A DNA stretch of 64,000 nucleotides from contig NZ_SNUW01000003.1 in NCBI RefSeq assembly GCF_004376845.1, forward strand, positions 248,001 to 312,000. The letters run 5' to 3'. The stretch's first letter is position 1. Every line of letters starts with the position of its first letter. The notes under the pieces were generated by a model that was given only the letters and a program-made list of their open reading frames with translations, searched no databases and had not been told where the DNA came from. A program made the translations under genes and the position numbers. This stretch comes from Psychromonas algarum (lineage in GTDB: Bacteria > Pseudomonadota > Gammaproteobacteria > Enterobacterales > Psychromonadaceae). This document shows positions 10,104 through 17,698 of the stretch, in pieces.

Positions 10104-12329
10104 TTATAGGCTAGAATATTTTTCACGCAGACGCTGACGAACAAATTCAGCAATGGTATTAACAACAAATGTAAAAATAAATAATACAAATGCAGCAAGG
10201 AATAAAACTCGATAGTGTGAACTACCCACCGCGGACTCAGGCATTTCCACTGCAATATTGGCTGATAACGTACGCATACCTTCAAATATATTCCAATCCA
10301 TAATAGGTGTATTACCTGTAGCCATTAATACGATCATTGTTTCCCCAACTGCACGTCCCATACCCATCATAATGGCCGAAAATATACCAGGACTTGCCGT
10401 CAATAGAACAACCTTTGAAAGTGTTTGCCAGCGTGTTGCACCTAATGCCAATGACCCCATAGTTAGACTTTTTGGAACACTAAAGATGGCATCTTCTGCA
10501 ATAGAGAAAATAGTAGGAATAACAGCGAAGCCCATGGCGATACCAACAATAAGTGAGTTACGTTGGTCAAAATTGATACCCAACTCATTAGTTAGGTACA
10601 TACGCGTATCACCATTGAATAACCAAAGTTCAAGCGTGTCACTAAACGCCATAGAAAAGTAACCCGTGATGAATAAAATAGGTAATAAAACTAAAGGTAA
10701 TACTCCTTCACTGATTCTATCACTTAACGATTTTGGTAAATTACTCCAAATTAAAGCAGCAATTAACACACTAACAGGTAAGCTTATCAGTAATAACAGA
10801 ATACCTGGCAATTGGTTTTCAACGATTGGGGCTAACCATAATCCAGCCAAAAAGCCCAAAATTACCGTAGGTAAGGCTTCCATTATTTCCACTGTAGGTT
10901 TGATATATGTTCTGATGCTAGGCGTCATAAAATAAGCCGTATAAATAGCAGCAGAAACAGCGATTGGAACAGCAAATAACATTGCATAAAAAGCAGCTTT
11001 AATAGTACCAAAGGAAATAGGCACTAAGCTCATTTTAGCTTCAAATTCATCGCTTGCTGATGTCGACTGCCAAACGTACTGAGGCTCCGGATACCCTTCA
11101 TACCATACCTCTTGCCATAAAGCAGACCAAGTAATTTCAGGGTGTTCATTATCAACATGATAAAGTTTGATAAAGCTTTTATCCGCAACCAATATTGCAT
11201 TTGCGCGCGGGGATATAGCTACTACTAAAGAGTCTGTAGAAGTTAATGATTCAGTAAACAACTTAGTTTCTCCCGTTGAATGAAATATCGATAACTCACC
11301 CGACTTGCTTGTTGTCATAAATCCTTTACGGTAATACTCAGGGACAATACTCGTTATATTTTTAGAAGCCTTAAAATCACGAATATAAGTGAACTCACGT
11401 TTATTATCTTTAAGCACTTCAAACCATTGGCTAACAACACCATTTTCATTAGCAACTAATAAAGAACTCGCCCCCGTTAACAATTGTATGGTAGAGACAT
11501 TACTATCTTTAGCATTAATTTGGAAAGCAGATAGAACACGAATATTGTTACTTTCTGAAATATCATAAACCAATAAATTATTACCATTTCTAACAAATAG
11601 TTTTCTTAAATTAGGTGTTAATAATAATTGATCAACATGATGTGGAAATGAAGGTAATTCGAATGATTCTTGCTCCCAAGTTGTTTCTCCAGTCATCATA
11701 TTTTCTTCAGCAGAAAGAAGGAGAAAAACGCCTTTTCCGTCACTTTGTACTGCTGCAACAGCGGCATAATCAGAGTTCATTTCAAATGAAAGTTGCTTTA
11801 ATGCTTGCTTGTTATCTGAAACACTTAAAGGATCTTCACCAAGAGGAAACCTAAGTTGTGGCGTGATCATACGTTTGTCTTTAGGATAAGTTGTAATGAA
11901 ATCAGGCTTAACTATCTTCACTTCCCCTTGACCGTTACTAAATGCAAAAGTCCCTGTTGAAGAAGTTGTTCTGGCTATTTTATTAATACTAGGAAAGGCT
12001 TGATATTGTAATAAATTTTCACCTAAATCATTTTCTCTTAATGAATAAAATGTTAATAACCCTAGTTCATCAACTTGATAAGCAACTTCATTTTGCTCAT
12101 CAATTCCTAAAGCGTAAATAGTCGTTGGATCTTGACGTTTAAAAGATTGTGTCTGGTCAATACTAACAGGGGCAAAAATAGGCAGAACAACATATAAAAG
12201 ATAGCCAAAAATCAATAATAATGTAACTAATACTAAGCTACCACCGCCTGTCACACCATATTTGACTAATTTATCCTTAATAACACGCTTCTTATTAGCT
12301 CGTAGCGTGGTCGCTAAATCGCGTTCCAT
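10104..12329 (-). CDS. pstC: Phosphate ABC transporter permease PstC, long form
   Basis: PstC is the partner membrane subunit of PstA. The permease domain occupies about residues 455-735 and has the coupling motif S-L-A-L-G-A-T-R-W near 635 and G-R-A-V-G-E-T-M near 667. At 741 residues it is more than twice E. coli PstC (319). After a first membrane helix (about 28-50) there is a periplasmic region of about 390 residues made of beta-type repeats that resembles a propeller; the function of this insert is not known to me. The gene heads the operon, 47 bp downstream of a Pho box, with GGAGA as its ribosome site. No pstS lies next to it. Confidence 0.93.
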   Translation of the reverse strand: MERDLATTLRANKKRVIKDKLVKYGVTGGGSLVLVTLLLIFGYLLYVVLPIFAPVSIDQTQSFKRQDPTTIYALGIDEQNEVAYQVDELGLLTFYSLRENDLGENLLQYQAFPSINKIARTTSSTGTFAFSNGQGEVKIVKPDFITTYPKDKRMITPQLRFPLGEDPLSVSDNKQALKQLSFEMNSDYAAVAAVQSDGKGVFLLLSAEENMMTGETTWEQESFELPSFPHHVDQLLLTPNLRKLFVRNGNNLLVYDISESNNIRVLSAFQINAKDSNVSTIQLLTGASSLLVANENGVVSQWFEVLKDNKREFTYIRDFKASKNITSIVPEYYRKGFMTTSKSGELSIFHSTGETKLFTESLTSTDSLVVAISPRANAILVADKSFIKLYHVDNEHPEITWSALWQEVWYEGYPEPQYVWQSTSASDEFEAKMSLVPISFGTIKAAFYAMLFAVPIAVSAAIYTAYFMTPSIRTYIKPTVEIMEALPTVILGFLAGLWLAPIVENQLPGILLLLISLPVSVLIAALIWSNLPKSLSDRISEGVLPLVLLPILFITGYFSMAFSDTLELWLFNGDTRMYLTNELGINFDQRNSLIVGIAMGFAVIPTIFSIAEDAIFSVPKSLTMGSLALGATRWQTLSKVVLLTASPGIFSAIMMGMGRAVGETMIVLMATGNTPIMDWNIFEGMRTLSANIAVEMPESAVGSSHYRVLFLAAFVLFIFTFVVNTIAEFVRQRLREKYSSL

Positions 12330-12359
12330 GTATTATCTCCAACATAATTAATGACGGGG

Positions 12360-12393
12360 AGTATAGATTTGTTTTGTGACACTTATATGACAA
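12360..12393 (-). promoter_or_regulatory. Pho box and promoter of pstC operon
   Basis: On the minus strand, 12393-12376 reads TTGTCATATAAGTGTCAC, matching 16 of 18 positions of the PhoB consensus, with two TGTCA half-sites 11 bp apart. Ten bases downstream lies TATACT (12365-12360), a good -10 element. This is the layout of PhoB-activated promoters, where the Pho box replaces the -35. The phoB gene shows the same 10-base spacing. Confidence 0.88.
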
Positions 12394-12464
12394 AAGTCAT
12401 GAATATGTTATTTGGAAACGATCATATTCAATATCACTGCAAACTTGACTTATTAAAAATCGAT

Positions 12465-12600
12465 TTATACCAATTACATTAAGTATGTGATCTAAATTTT
12501 ACGTAGAAAAAACAATTCAAGTTGTTCCATTTACGAAATTTATAACAAACAAGTGAGTTATTTTAATCAGTAAAATAAATTAGCTATTTACTGTGAATAC
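12465..12600 (+). repeat. MITE-like intergenic repeat, copy B
   Basis: The sequence begins with TTATACCAATTACATTAAG and can be followed for over 130 bp in the reverse complement of 61788-61949. Shared blocks are the run AGAAAAAACAATTCAA, a GAAATTT-TAA segment, and a TTTTAAT-AGT-AAATA segment ending near TGTGA. No open reading frame is present. It looks like a degenerate non-autonomous palindromic element. Confidence 0.5.
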
Positions 12601-12605
12601 TATTA

Positions 12606-12712
12606 GTAGCAATTATATTAACTACGTTATCTAAGTTAAGAGTTATTTAAGTAAAGAGCGATTCTCAATAGTCAAAATGTAATGAAAAATTTGCAGCGAT
12701 AACATTGATGGT
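12606..12712 (+). repeat. MITE-like intergenic repeat, partial copy C
   Basis: A second start of the same type, reading GCAATTATATTAACTACGTT and then ATCTAAG, follows copy B directly in the same orientation. The remainder up to the rplT terminator is noncoding and has diverged. Together copies B and C fill most of the 458-bp gap between pstC and rplT. Confidence 0.35.
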
Positions 12713-12734
12713 CTAAAAAGAGAGGAATTTTGGA

Positions 12735-12762
12735 TAAAAAAAAGGAGACAAAATGTCTCCTT
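12735..12762 (-). terminator. Terminator after rplT
   Basis: A 9-bp stem (AAGGAGACA and its complement) with a 3- to 4-nt loop is followed on the minus strand by eight T. It ends the thrS-infC-rpmI-rplT transcript. Confidence 0.9.
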
Positions 12763-12787
12763 CTTCAATTCTGTTAATCAATAATGA

Positions 12788-13144
12788 TTAAGCTAGCGCT
12801 TTTTTTGCAACTTCTACTAAATGAGCAAATGTTGCTTTATCAAATACAGCTATGTCAGCTAAGATCTTACGATCGATTTCAACAGAAGCCTTTTTAAGAC
12901 CATTGATGAAACGGCTGTAAGATAGACCGCTAATACGAGATGCAGCGTTAATACGCGCAATCCATAGTTGACGGAACTGACGTTTACGTTGACGACGGTC
13001 ACGGTAAGCGTATTGACCAGCTTTAGTTACTGCTTGAACCGCTACGCGATAAACACGTGAACGAGCTCCGTAATAACCTTTAGCTTGTTTTAAGACTTTT
13101 TTATGACGTGCACGAGCTTGTACACCGCGTTTTACTCTTGGCAT
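12788..13144 (-). CDS. rplT: 50S ribosomal protein L20
   Basis: The product is 118 residues, very basic, and starts [16 protein letters not shown], the signature N-terminus of L20. It is an early assembly protein of the large ribosomal subunit that binds 23S rRNA. In E. coli L20 also represses translation of rpmI and itself; the leader needed for that cannot be judged here by eye. It follows rpmI by 16 bp and ends at a strong terminator. Confidence 0.99.
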   Translation of the reverse strand: MPRVKRGVQARARHKKVLKQAKGYYGARSRVYRVAVQAVTKAGQYAYRDRRQRKRQFRQLWIARINAASRISGLSYSRFINGLKKASVEIDRKILADIAVFDKATFAHLVEVAKKALA

Positions 13145-13160
13145 TTTATATATTCCTTAC

Positions 13161-13358
13161 TTAAGCGAATGGTAACATTCTGTTAATACTAGGTACGTCT
13201 ACTTTAGCTACCATGCTTTGAGCACGTAGATGGCGTTTACGTTTAGTAGATTTCTTAGTAAGGATATGACGTAAGTGAGATTGCTTACGTTTAAAACCAC
13301 CAGAAGCAGTCTTTTTAAAGCGCTTTGCAGCACCTTTGTTAGATTTCATTTTAGGCAT
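13161..13358 (-). CDS. rpmI: 50S ribosomal protein L35
   Basis: The 65-residue product, starting [15 protein letters not shown], is L35 at its normal length. The open frame extends 27 codons further upstream, but the ATG at 13358 has a GGAG ribosome site 7 bases away and gives the family N-terminus, so the upstream extension is not coding. It sits between infC and rplT as in most bacteria. Confidence 0.97.
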   Translation of the reverse strand: MPKMKSNKGAAKRFKKTASGGFKRKQSHLRHILTKKSTKRKRHLRAQSMVAKVDVPSINRMLPFA

Positions 13359-13453
13359 TGCGAACTCCGCATTGTTAAAATTTAAATTAAACCAGTAAGG
13401 CGAGTAAATAGTACGAACATTCTCATATTCGTACATCAATACTTCTTTATGCC

Positions 13454-13996
13454 TTAGCTAGCACGTTTAGGGCCAAGTACCATCACCATTTGACGACCTT
13501 CCAGTTTAGGGAAAGACTCGACAGTTGATATTTCAGCTAAATCGTTTTTAACGCGATTTAGTAATTCCATACCCAGTGATTGATGCGCCATTTCACGACC
13601 ACGAAAACGTAGCGTTACTTTGGCTTTGTTACCCTCTTCAAGAAAGCGAGTCAGGCTGCGTAGTTTTACCTGATAATCGCCATCATCAGTCCCAGGACGG
13701 AATTTTATTTCCTTCAACTGAACCTGTTTCTGATTCTTCCGTTGTTCTTTAACGGATTTACTCTTTTCAAAGAGAAATTTGCCATAGTTCATGATGCGAC
13801 AAACTGGCGGCTCAGCATTTGGACTAATTTCAACTAAGTCCAAGTCTGCGTCAAATGCCATATTTTTTGCTTCTTCTAAAGAAACAATACCTACTGGTTT
13901 GCCTTCTGAATCAGAAAGACGTACTTCAGTACCAGTTATTTCATCGTTTAAACGATGTTTGTTGCCCGTTTGCGGGGCTTTTTTTGCACCTTTTAT
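13454..13996 (-). CDS. infC: Translation initiation factor IF-3, apparent AUA start
   Basis: IF-3 binds the 30S subunit and checks the start codon. Residues align with E. coli IF-3 throughout, for example [18 protein letters not shown] and V-K-V/I-K-F-R-P-G-type segments. A GGAGG ribosome site at 14009-14005 is spaced eight bases from an AUA codon at 13996-13994, followed by K-G-A-K-K, equivalent to M-K-G-G-K in E. coli, where the start is AUU. That start gives 180 residues, exactly the E. coli length. The alternative TTG at 14011 overlaps the ribosome site and has none of its own. Rare starts let IF-3 limit its own synthesis. Confidence 0.92.
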   Translation of the reverse strand: MKGAKKAPQTGNKHRLNDEITGTEVRLSDSEGKPVGIVSLEEAKNMAFDADLDLVEISPNAEPPVCRIMNYGKFLFEKSKSVKEQRKNQKQVQLKEIKFRPGTDDGDYQVKLRSLTRFLEEGNKAKVTLRFRGREMAHQSLGMELLNRVKNDLAEISTVESFPKLEGRQMVMVLGPKRAS

Positions 13997-14016
13997 AACA
14001 AATTCCTCCAAGTAAT

Positions 14017-15924
14017 TTATGAACGAGTGATAATTTCTTGTTTTACATGATTAATAAAATTATCAACCTGCATTTTCCCAAGATCATCACCTTTGCGTGT
14101 TCTTACTGCAACTTCGTTTGCTTCGACCTCTTGGTCACCCACAACTAATAAGTAAGGAACGCGCTTTAATGTATGCTCGCGGATTTTAAAGCCTATCTTC
14201 TCATTTCTCAAGTCCGAAATTGCTCTAACACCCGATTTTTTCAATTTATTTACTACTTCAGTAACAAAATCTGACTGTTTGTCAGTAATATTCATCACAA
14301 CCACCTGTTGAGGTGATAACCAAGTAGGATAAATGCCTGCGTATTCTTCAGTTAAAATACCAATGAAACGCTCTAAAGAACCCAAAATTGCACGATGGAT
14401 CATAACTGGTGTATGACGTTCGTTATCTTCACCAACATAAGTTGCGTCTAAACGGCCTGGCATTGAAAAATCTAACTGTATTGTACCACATTGCCAAGCA
14501 CGACCTAGACAATCATATAAAGTAAATTCAATTTTAGGACCATAGAAAGCACCTTCACCAGGAAGATACTCAAATTTAACACCATTCTCATCTAATGCAT
14601 GAGCAAGCGCAGCTTCTGATTTATCCCAAGTTGCATCATCACCAACGCGTTTTTCAGGGCGAGTAGATAACTTAACCACGATATCTTCAAAGCCGAATGT
14701 TTTATAACATTCAAATACCATATTGATACACGCAGAGACTTCTTCAAGTATTTGTGCTTCAGTACAGAAGATGTGAGCATCATCTTGTGTGAAACCACGA
14801 ACACGCATTAAACCATGTAGAGAGCCAGATGGTTCGTTACGATGACATGAGCCGAATTCCGATAAGCGCAATGGCAAATCGCGGTAAGATTTCAAACCTT
14901 GATTGAAAATTTGTACATGACCTGGACAGTTCATCGGTTTAATTGCATAGTCACGGTTTTCACTACAAGTACAGAACATGCCGTCTTTATATTTATCCCA
15001 GTGACCTGATTTTTCCCATAACGAACGGTCTAAAATCTGTGGTGCTTTCACTTCTTGATAACCAAATGCAACTGTTTGCTCACGAATATAGCTTTCAAGC
15101 TCACGGAAGATAGTCCAACCATTTGGATGCCAGAACACCATGCCCGGCGCTTCTTCTTGCATATGATAAAGATCTAACTGTTTACCGATTTTACGGTGAT
15201 CACGTTTAGCCGCTTCTTCTAAGCGTTTTAAATAAGCATTCAATTGCTTTTTATCAGCCCATGCTGTGCCGTAAATACGTTGCAGCATTTTATTGTCAGA
15301 ATCTGCGCGCCAATATGCACCAGAGACTTTCATTAACTTAAACCATTGACTAAATTTCATCATCGGCACATGTGGGCCACGACACATATCAATGTATTCT
15401 TCGTGATGGTATAGGCCAGGACGATCGTCTTTATCGATACCTTCTAAAATTTCTAGCTTATAAGGTTCATTACGCTCTTTAAAAACAGCAATTGCTTCAT
15501 CAACAGAAACTTTCTTTTTAACCACTTGGTAATTTGTTTTTACCAACTGTTGCATACGTTTTTCGATTTTAGCTAACTCTTCATCATTGATGGTGACATC
15601 GAGATCAATATCGTAATAGAATCCATTATCAATGGTTGGACCTATTGCCATTTTAGCATCTGGATATAGTTGCTTAATTGCGTGACCTAATAAATGTGCA
15701 CATGAATGACGTAATATTTCTAAGCCTTCGTCATCTTTAGCAGTAATGATTGCAACACTTGCATCATGATCAATCGGATCACAAGCATCAACTAATTTTC
15801 CATCGACACGACCAGCAATACACGCTTTTGCTAAACCAGGGCCGATATCAGCTGCGATATCCATTATAGAAGTAGTGTTGTCGAATTGACGTTGATTTCC
15901 ATCGGGAAGAGTAATAATTGGCAT
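14017..15924 (-). CDS. thrS: Threonyl-tRNA synthetase
   Basis: ThrRS charges tRNA-Thr. The 635-residue protein has an N-terminal TGS domain (about 1-62), an editing domain with [10 protein letters not shown] near residue 73 and a class II catalytic core with M-N-C-P-G-H (zinc Cys, near 333), C-H-R-N-E-P-S-G (motif 2) near 363 and the anticodon-binding domain from about 535. The length is close to E. coli (642). The stop is followed within eight bases by the infC ribosome site. In E. coli ThrRS represses its own mRNA through a tRNA-like leader; the leader here contains a large inverted repeat. Confidence 0.98.
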   Translation of the reverse strand: MPIITLPDGNQRQFDNTTSIMDIAADIGPGLAKACIAGRVDGKLVDACDPIDHDASVAIITAKDDEGLEILRHSCAHLLGHAIKQLYPDAKMAIGPTIDNGFYYDIDLDVTINDEELAKIEKRMQQLVKTNYQVVKKKVSVDEAIAVFKERNEPYKLEILEGIDKDDRPGLYHHEEYIDMCRGPHVPMMKFSQWFKLMKVSGAYWRADSDNKMLQRIYGTAWADKKQLNAYLKRLEEAAKRDHRKIGKQLDLYHMQEEAPGMVFWHPNGWTIFRELESYIREQTVAFGYQEVKAPQILDRSLWEKSGHWDKYKDGMFCTCSENRDYAIKPMNCPGHVQIFNQGLKSYRDLPLRLSEFGSCHRNEPSGSLHGLMRVRGFTQDDAHIFCTEAQILEEVSACINMVFECYKTFGFEDIVVKLSTRPEKRVGDDATWDKSEAALAHALDENGVKFEYLPGEGAFYGPKIEFTLYDCLGRAWQCGTIQLDFSMPGRLDATYVGEDNERHTPVMIHRAILGSLERFIGILTEEYAGIYPTWLSPQQVVVMNITDKQSDFVTEVVNKLKKSGVRAISDLRNEKIGFKIREHTLKRVPYLLVVGDQEVEANEVAVRTRKGDDLGKMQVDNFINHVKQEIITRS

Positions 15925-16005
15925 GCTAATTCCTCACAGTGATGCTTCCAACCAAAAAGCATTTGTAGTTTGTTAAAATTGAGGGGGCATTTTAATGTAT
16001 TAAAG

Positions 16006-16056
16006 CACACAATAAAAGGTATCTAATATGAATTTATTGATACCTTTTATTGTGTG
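16006..16056. repeat. Perfect 18-bp inverted repeat upstream of thrS
   Basis: Arms at 16006-16023 and 16039-16056 are exact reverse complements of 18 bases separated by 15 bases. It lies 27 bp after the yebG stop and about 80 bp before the thrS start. It could be a yebG terminator, although there is no uninterrupted T-run, or a hairpin in the thrS leader. Confidence 0.75.
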
Positions 16057-16083
16057 TCATTATTTGATGAGTTAGATAACTGG

Positions 16084-16347
16084 TTACTCTTTAATTTTTT
16101 TATTATTTTCTGTAGAAAATAACTGACCTTTAAATAAGTTCTGTAATATATCTTTATTACTTGCGACGTATAACCCTAACTCTTCAAGTTGCTGATCATC
16201 CAAAGAAACGGGACTTTCACTTAAGAATAATGCAATTTGATCTGCACTATCTAGCATTTTATCGTACGCATCAGCTTCTTTCTTGCTGGTAAAGGTCATT
16301 TTCTCAACACCTTTTCTTTCTACAATGTATTTAATGATGACTGCCAC
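16084..16347 (-). CDS. yebG: YebG family DNA damage-inducible protein
   Basis: The 87-residue product closely resembles E. coli YebG across its N-terminal 60 residues, including the block K-M-T-F-T-S-K-K-E-A-D-A-Y-D-K-M-L-D at about 16-33. YebG is an SOS-induced protein of poorly known function. The start is GTG with AAGAGG upstream. A degenerate LexA-like site lies about 30 bp upstream. It is divergent from the letA genes. Identification is firm; function is not. Confidence 0.9.
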   Translation of the reverse strand: MAVIIKYIVERKGVEKMTFTSKKEADAYDKMLDSADQIALFLSESPVSLDDQQLEELGLYVASNKDILQNLFKGQLFSTENNKKIKE

Positions 16348-16374
16348 GGTGGCCTCTTTTAATAAACTAATTAA

Positions 16375-16394
16375 ACATGGTTTTACATACAGTA
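16375..16394 (-). promoter_or_regulatory. Degenerate LexA box upstream of yebG
   Basis: On the minus strand the site reads TACTGTATGTAAAACCATGT. The left half TACTGTAT is a perfect LexA half-site but the right half is poor (CCAT where ACAG is expected). Its position fits SOS control as in E. coli yebG. Confidence 0.4.
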
Positions 16395-16479
16395 CTACTG
16401 CTTCCGAATGAATGCAACTTTTGTCATCCTTAAATTAGTTTGCTATCTTACATTTATGTCAAACTACTGATTATTAACA

Positions 16480-17073
16480 ATGAATACTATTATATGCAGC
16501 CATTGTGATATGGTTTCAAAAAGACCAAATTTACAATCAGGCTATGTCGCAAAATGTGCTCGTTGTCAGCGAACTATTTATACTGCGAAAGTAGTTAGGC
16601 CAGATAAGATGTTTGCGTTAGCAATCAGTGCATTAATGGTGTGTATTCCAGCATTCTCTTTTCCACTTATCTCTGTTCATTTATTAGGTATTACCGAAGG
16701 TACAAACTTAATACATGGTGCAATAATGATGATAGATATTGCTCCTCTTGTTTCTTTTATGGTGTTATTTTGTGCTGTACTGTCACCCACATTATTAACC
16801 TTATGTATGGCGTTTAGTAGTTTTTGTATGATGTACAATAAACGACCTGCAATGCTCAATTATGTTTTAAAACTAACCAGTGCATTGTTACATTGGTCTA
16901 TGCTTGAAGTTTACTTGATCAGTCTGATGGTCGCGATTGTAAAATTAATGAGTTATGCAGATCTTTATTATGGTAGTGGAATGTTATTTTTTATCGCTCT
17001 TTTAATTATCAATATGACCATGATAAGTGAGTATAACAACGTTAAGTATTGGGAATATTTACGCAATGGATAA
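16480..17073 (+). CDS. letA: PqiA/LetA-domain membrane protein, N-terminal half of LetA
   Basis: The 197-residue protein begins with a rubredoxin-like zinc ribbon (C-S-H-C at 6-9 and C-A-R-C at 27-30) followed by about four membrane helices, the layout of one PqiA domain. In E. coli a single LetA (YebS) polypeptide carries two such domains and works with LetB in moving lipids between the inner and outer membranes. Here the second domain is the next ORF, which starts inside the last codons of this one (8-bp overlap at 17066-17073). The tight coupling suggests the two proteins form one complex. Confidence 0.85.
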   Translation: MNTIICSHCDMVSKRPNLQSGYVAKCARCQRTIYTAKVVRPDKMFALAISALMVCIPAFSFPLISVHLLGITEGTNLIHGAIMMIDIAPLVSFMVLFCAVLSPTLLTLCMAFSSFCMMYNKRPAMLNYVLKLTSALLHWSMLEVYLISLMVAIVKLMSYADLYYGSGMLFFIALLIINMTMISEYNNVKYWEYLRNG

Positions 17074-17698
17074 GCCTTTAAAACCAGGTATTAGTGCCAT
17101 ACAACAAAATAGGCAGTTATGTCGTATTTGTGATACCGATTGCTCAATTACAGGCAATGCAACATATTGCCCTCATTGTGGTAGTCCAATCTCACCCCGT
17201 ATAAAAAACAGTCAACAAAAAACATGGGCACTATTATTTACAGCTATTGTATTTATTTTTCCAGCCAATCTTTACCCTATTACTTATTTATTAAAAAATA
17301 ATACACTTTACCCTGATACTATTTTTTCAGGCATTTTAAGTCTATTAGATAGTGATATGCCAGCAATTGCATTTATTGTATTTATCGCCTCTATTTTAGT
17401 ACCAATATTAAAAATTCTAGCATTAACATTCATTTCATTTGCGGTGCATTTTCAATGGCAACTTAATCCTAAAAAACAACTGATTGCTTTTTCAATCGTT
17501 GAATGGATTGGCCGTTGGTCAATATTAGATTTATTCGTTATTTCAATCATGGTTGCAGTTTTTGACAAAGGGAACCTGTTATCTGTTTACCCTGGTATTG
17601 CAGCAACCTCTTTTACAGTTGTGGTTGTTACCACATTATTTGCAGCAGAGAGTTTTGATACTCGCTTAATTTGGGATGCTAACATCGATGCAAAATAA
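17066..17698 (+). CDS. letA: PqiA/LetA-domain membrane protein, C-terminal half of LetA
   Basis: This 210-residue product carries the second zinc ribbon (C-R-I-C near 20 and C-P-H-C near 38) and four membrane helices, matching the C-terminal PqiA domain of LetA. The chosen ATG at 17066 (M-D-K-P-L-K) overlaps the previous stop; an earlier in-frame ATG at 17027 would put 13 residues inside the upstream gene and has no reason to be used. The reading frame ends 10 bp beyond the likely letB start, so all three genes are translationally coupled. The sequence is intact, which argues for gene fission rather than a sequencing frameshift. Confidence 0.83.
   Translation: MDKPLKPGISAIQQNRQLCRICDTDCSITGNATYCPHCGSPISPRIKNSQQKTWALLFTAIVFIFPANLYPITYLLKNNTLYPDTIFSGILSLLDSDMPAIAFIVFIASILVPILKILALTFISFAVHFQWQLNPKKQLIAFSIVEWIGRWSILDLFVISIMVAVFDKGNLLSVYPGIAATSFTVVVVTTLFAAESFDTRLIWDANIDAK

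Noticed and set aside
10258-10935. Two plus-strand open frames opposite pstC
   Set aside because: They are antisense shadows of the permease coding sequence with no domain or ribosome site.
12330-12787. Small RNA or missing pstS fragment in the gap before pstC
   Set aside because: The gap is explained by the Pho promoter, repeat copies and the rplT terminator; no coding frame is present.
13359-13439. N-terminal 27-residue extension of L35
   Set aside because: The extension is not L35-like, and the internal ATG has a good ribosome site and gives the normal length.
13997-14011. TTG start of infC giving a 185-residue protein
   Set aside because: The TTG overlaps the GGAGG ribosome site and has none of its own; the AUA eight bases after GGAGG gives the family N-terminus and length.
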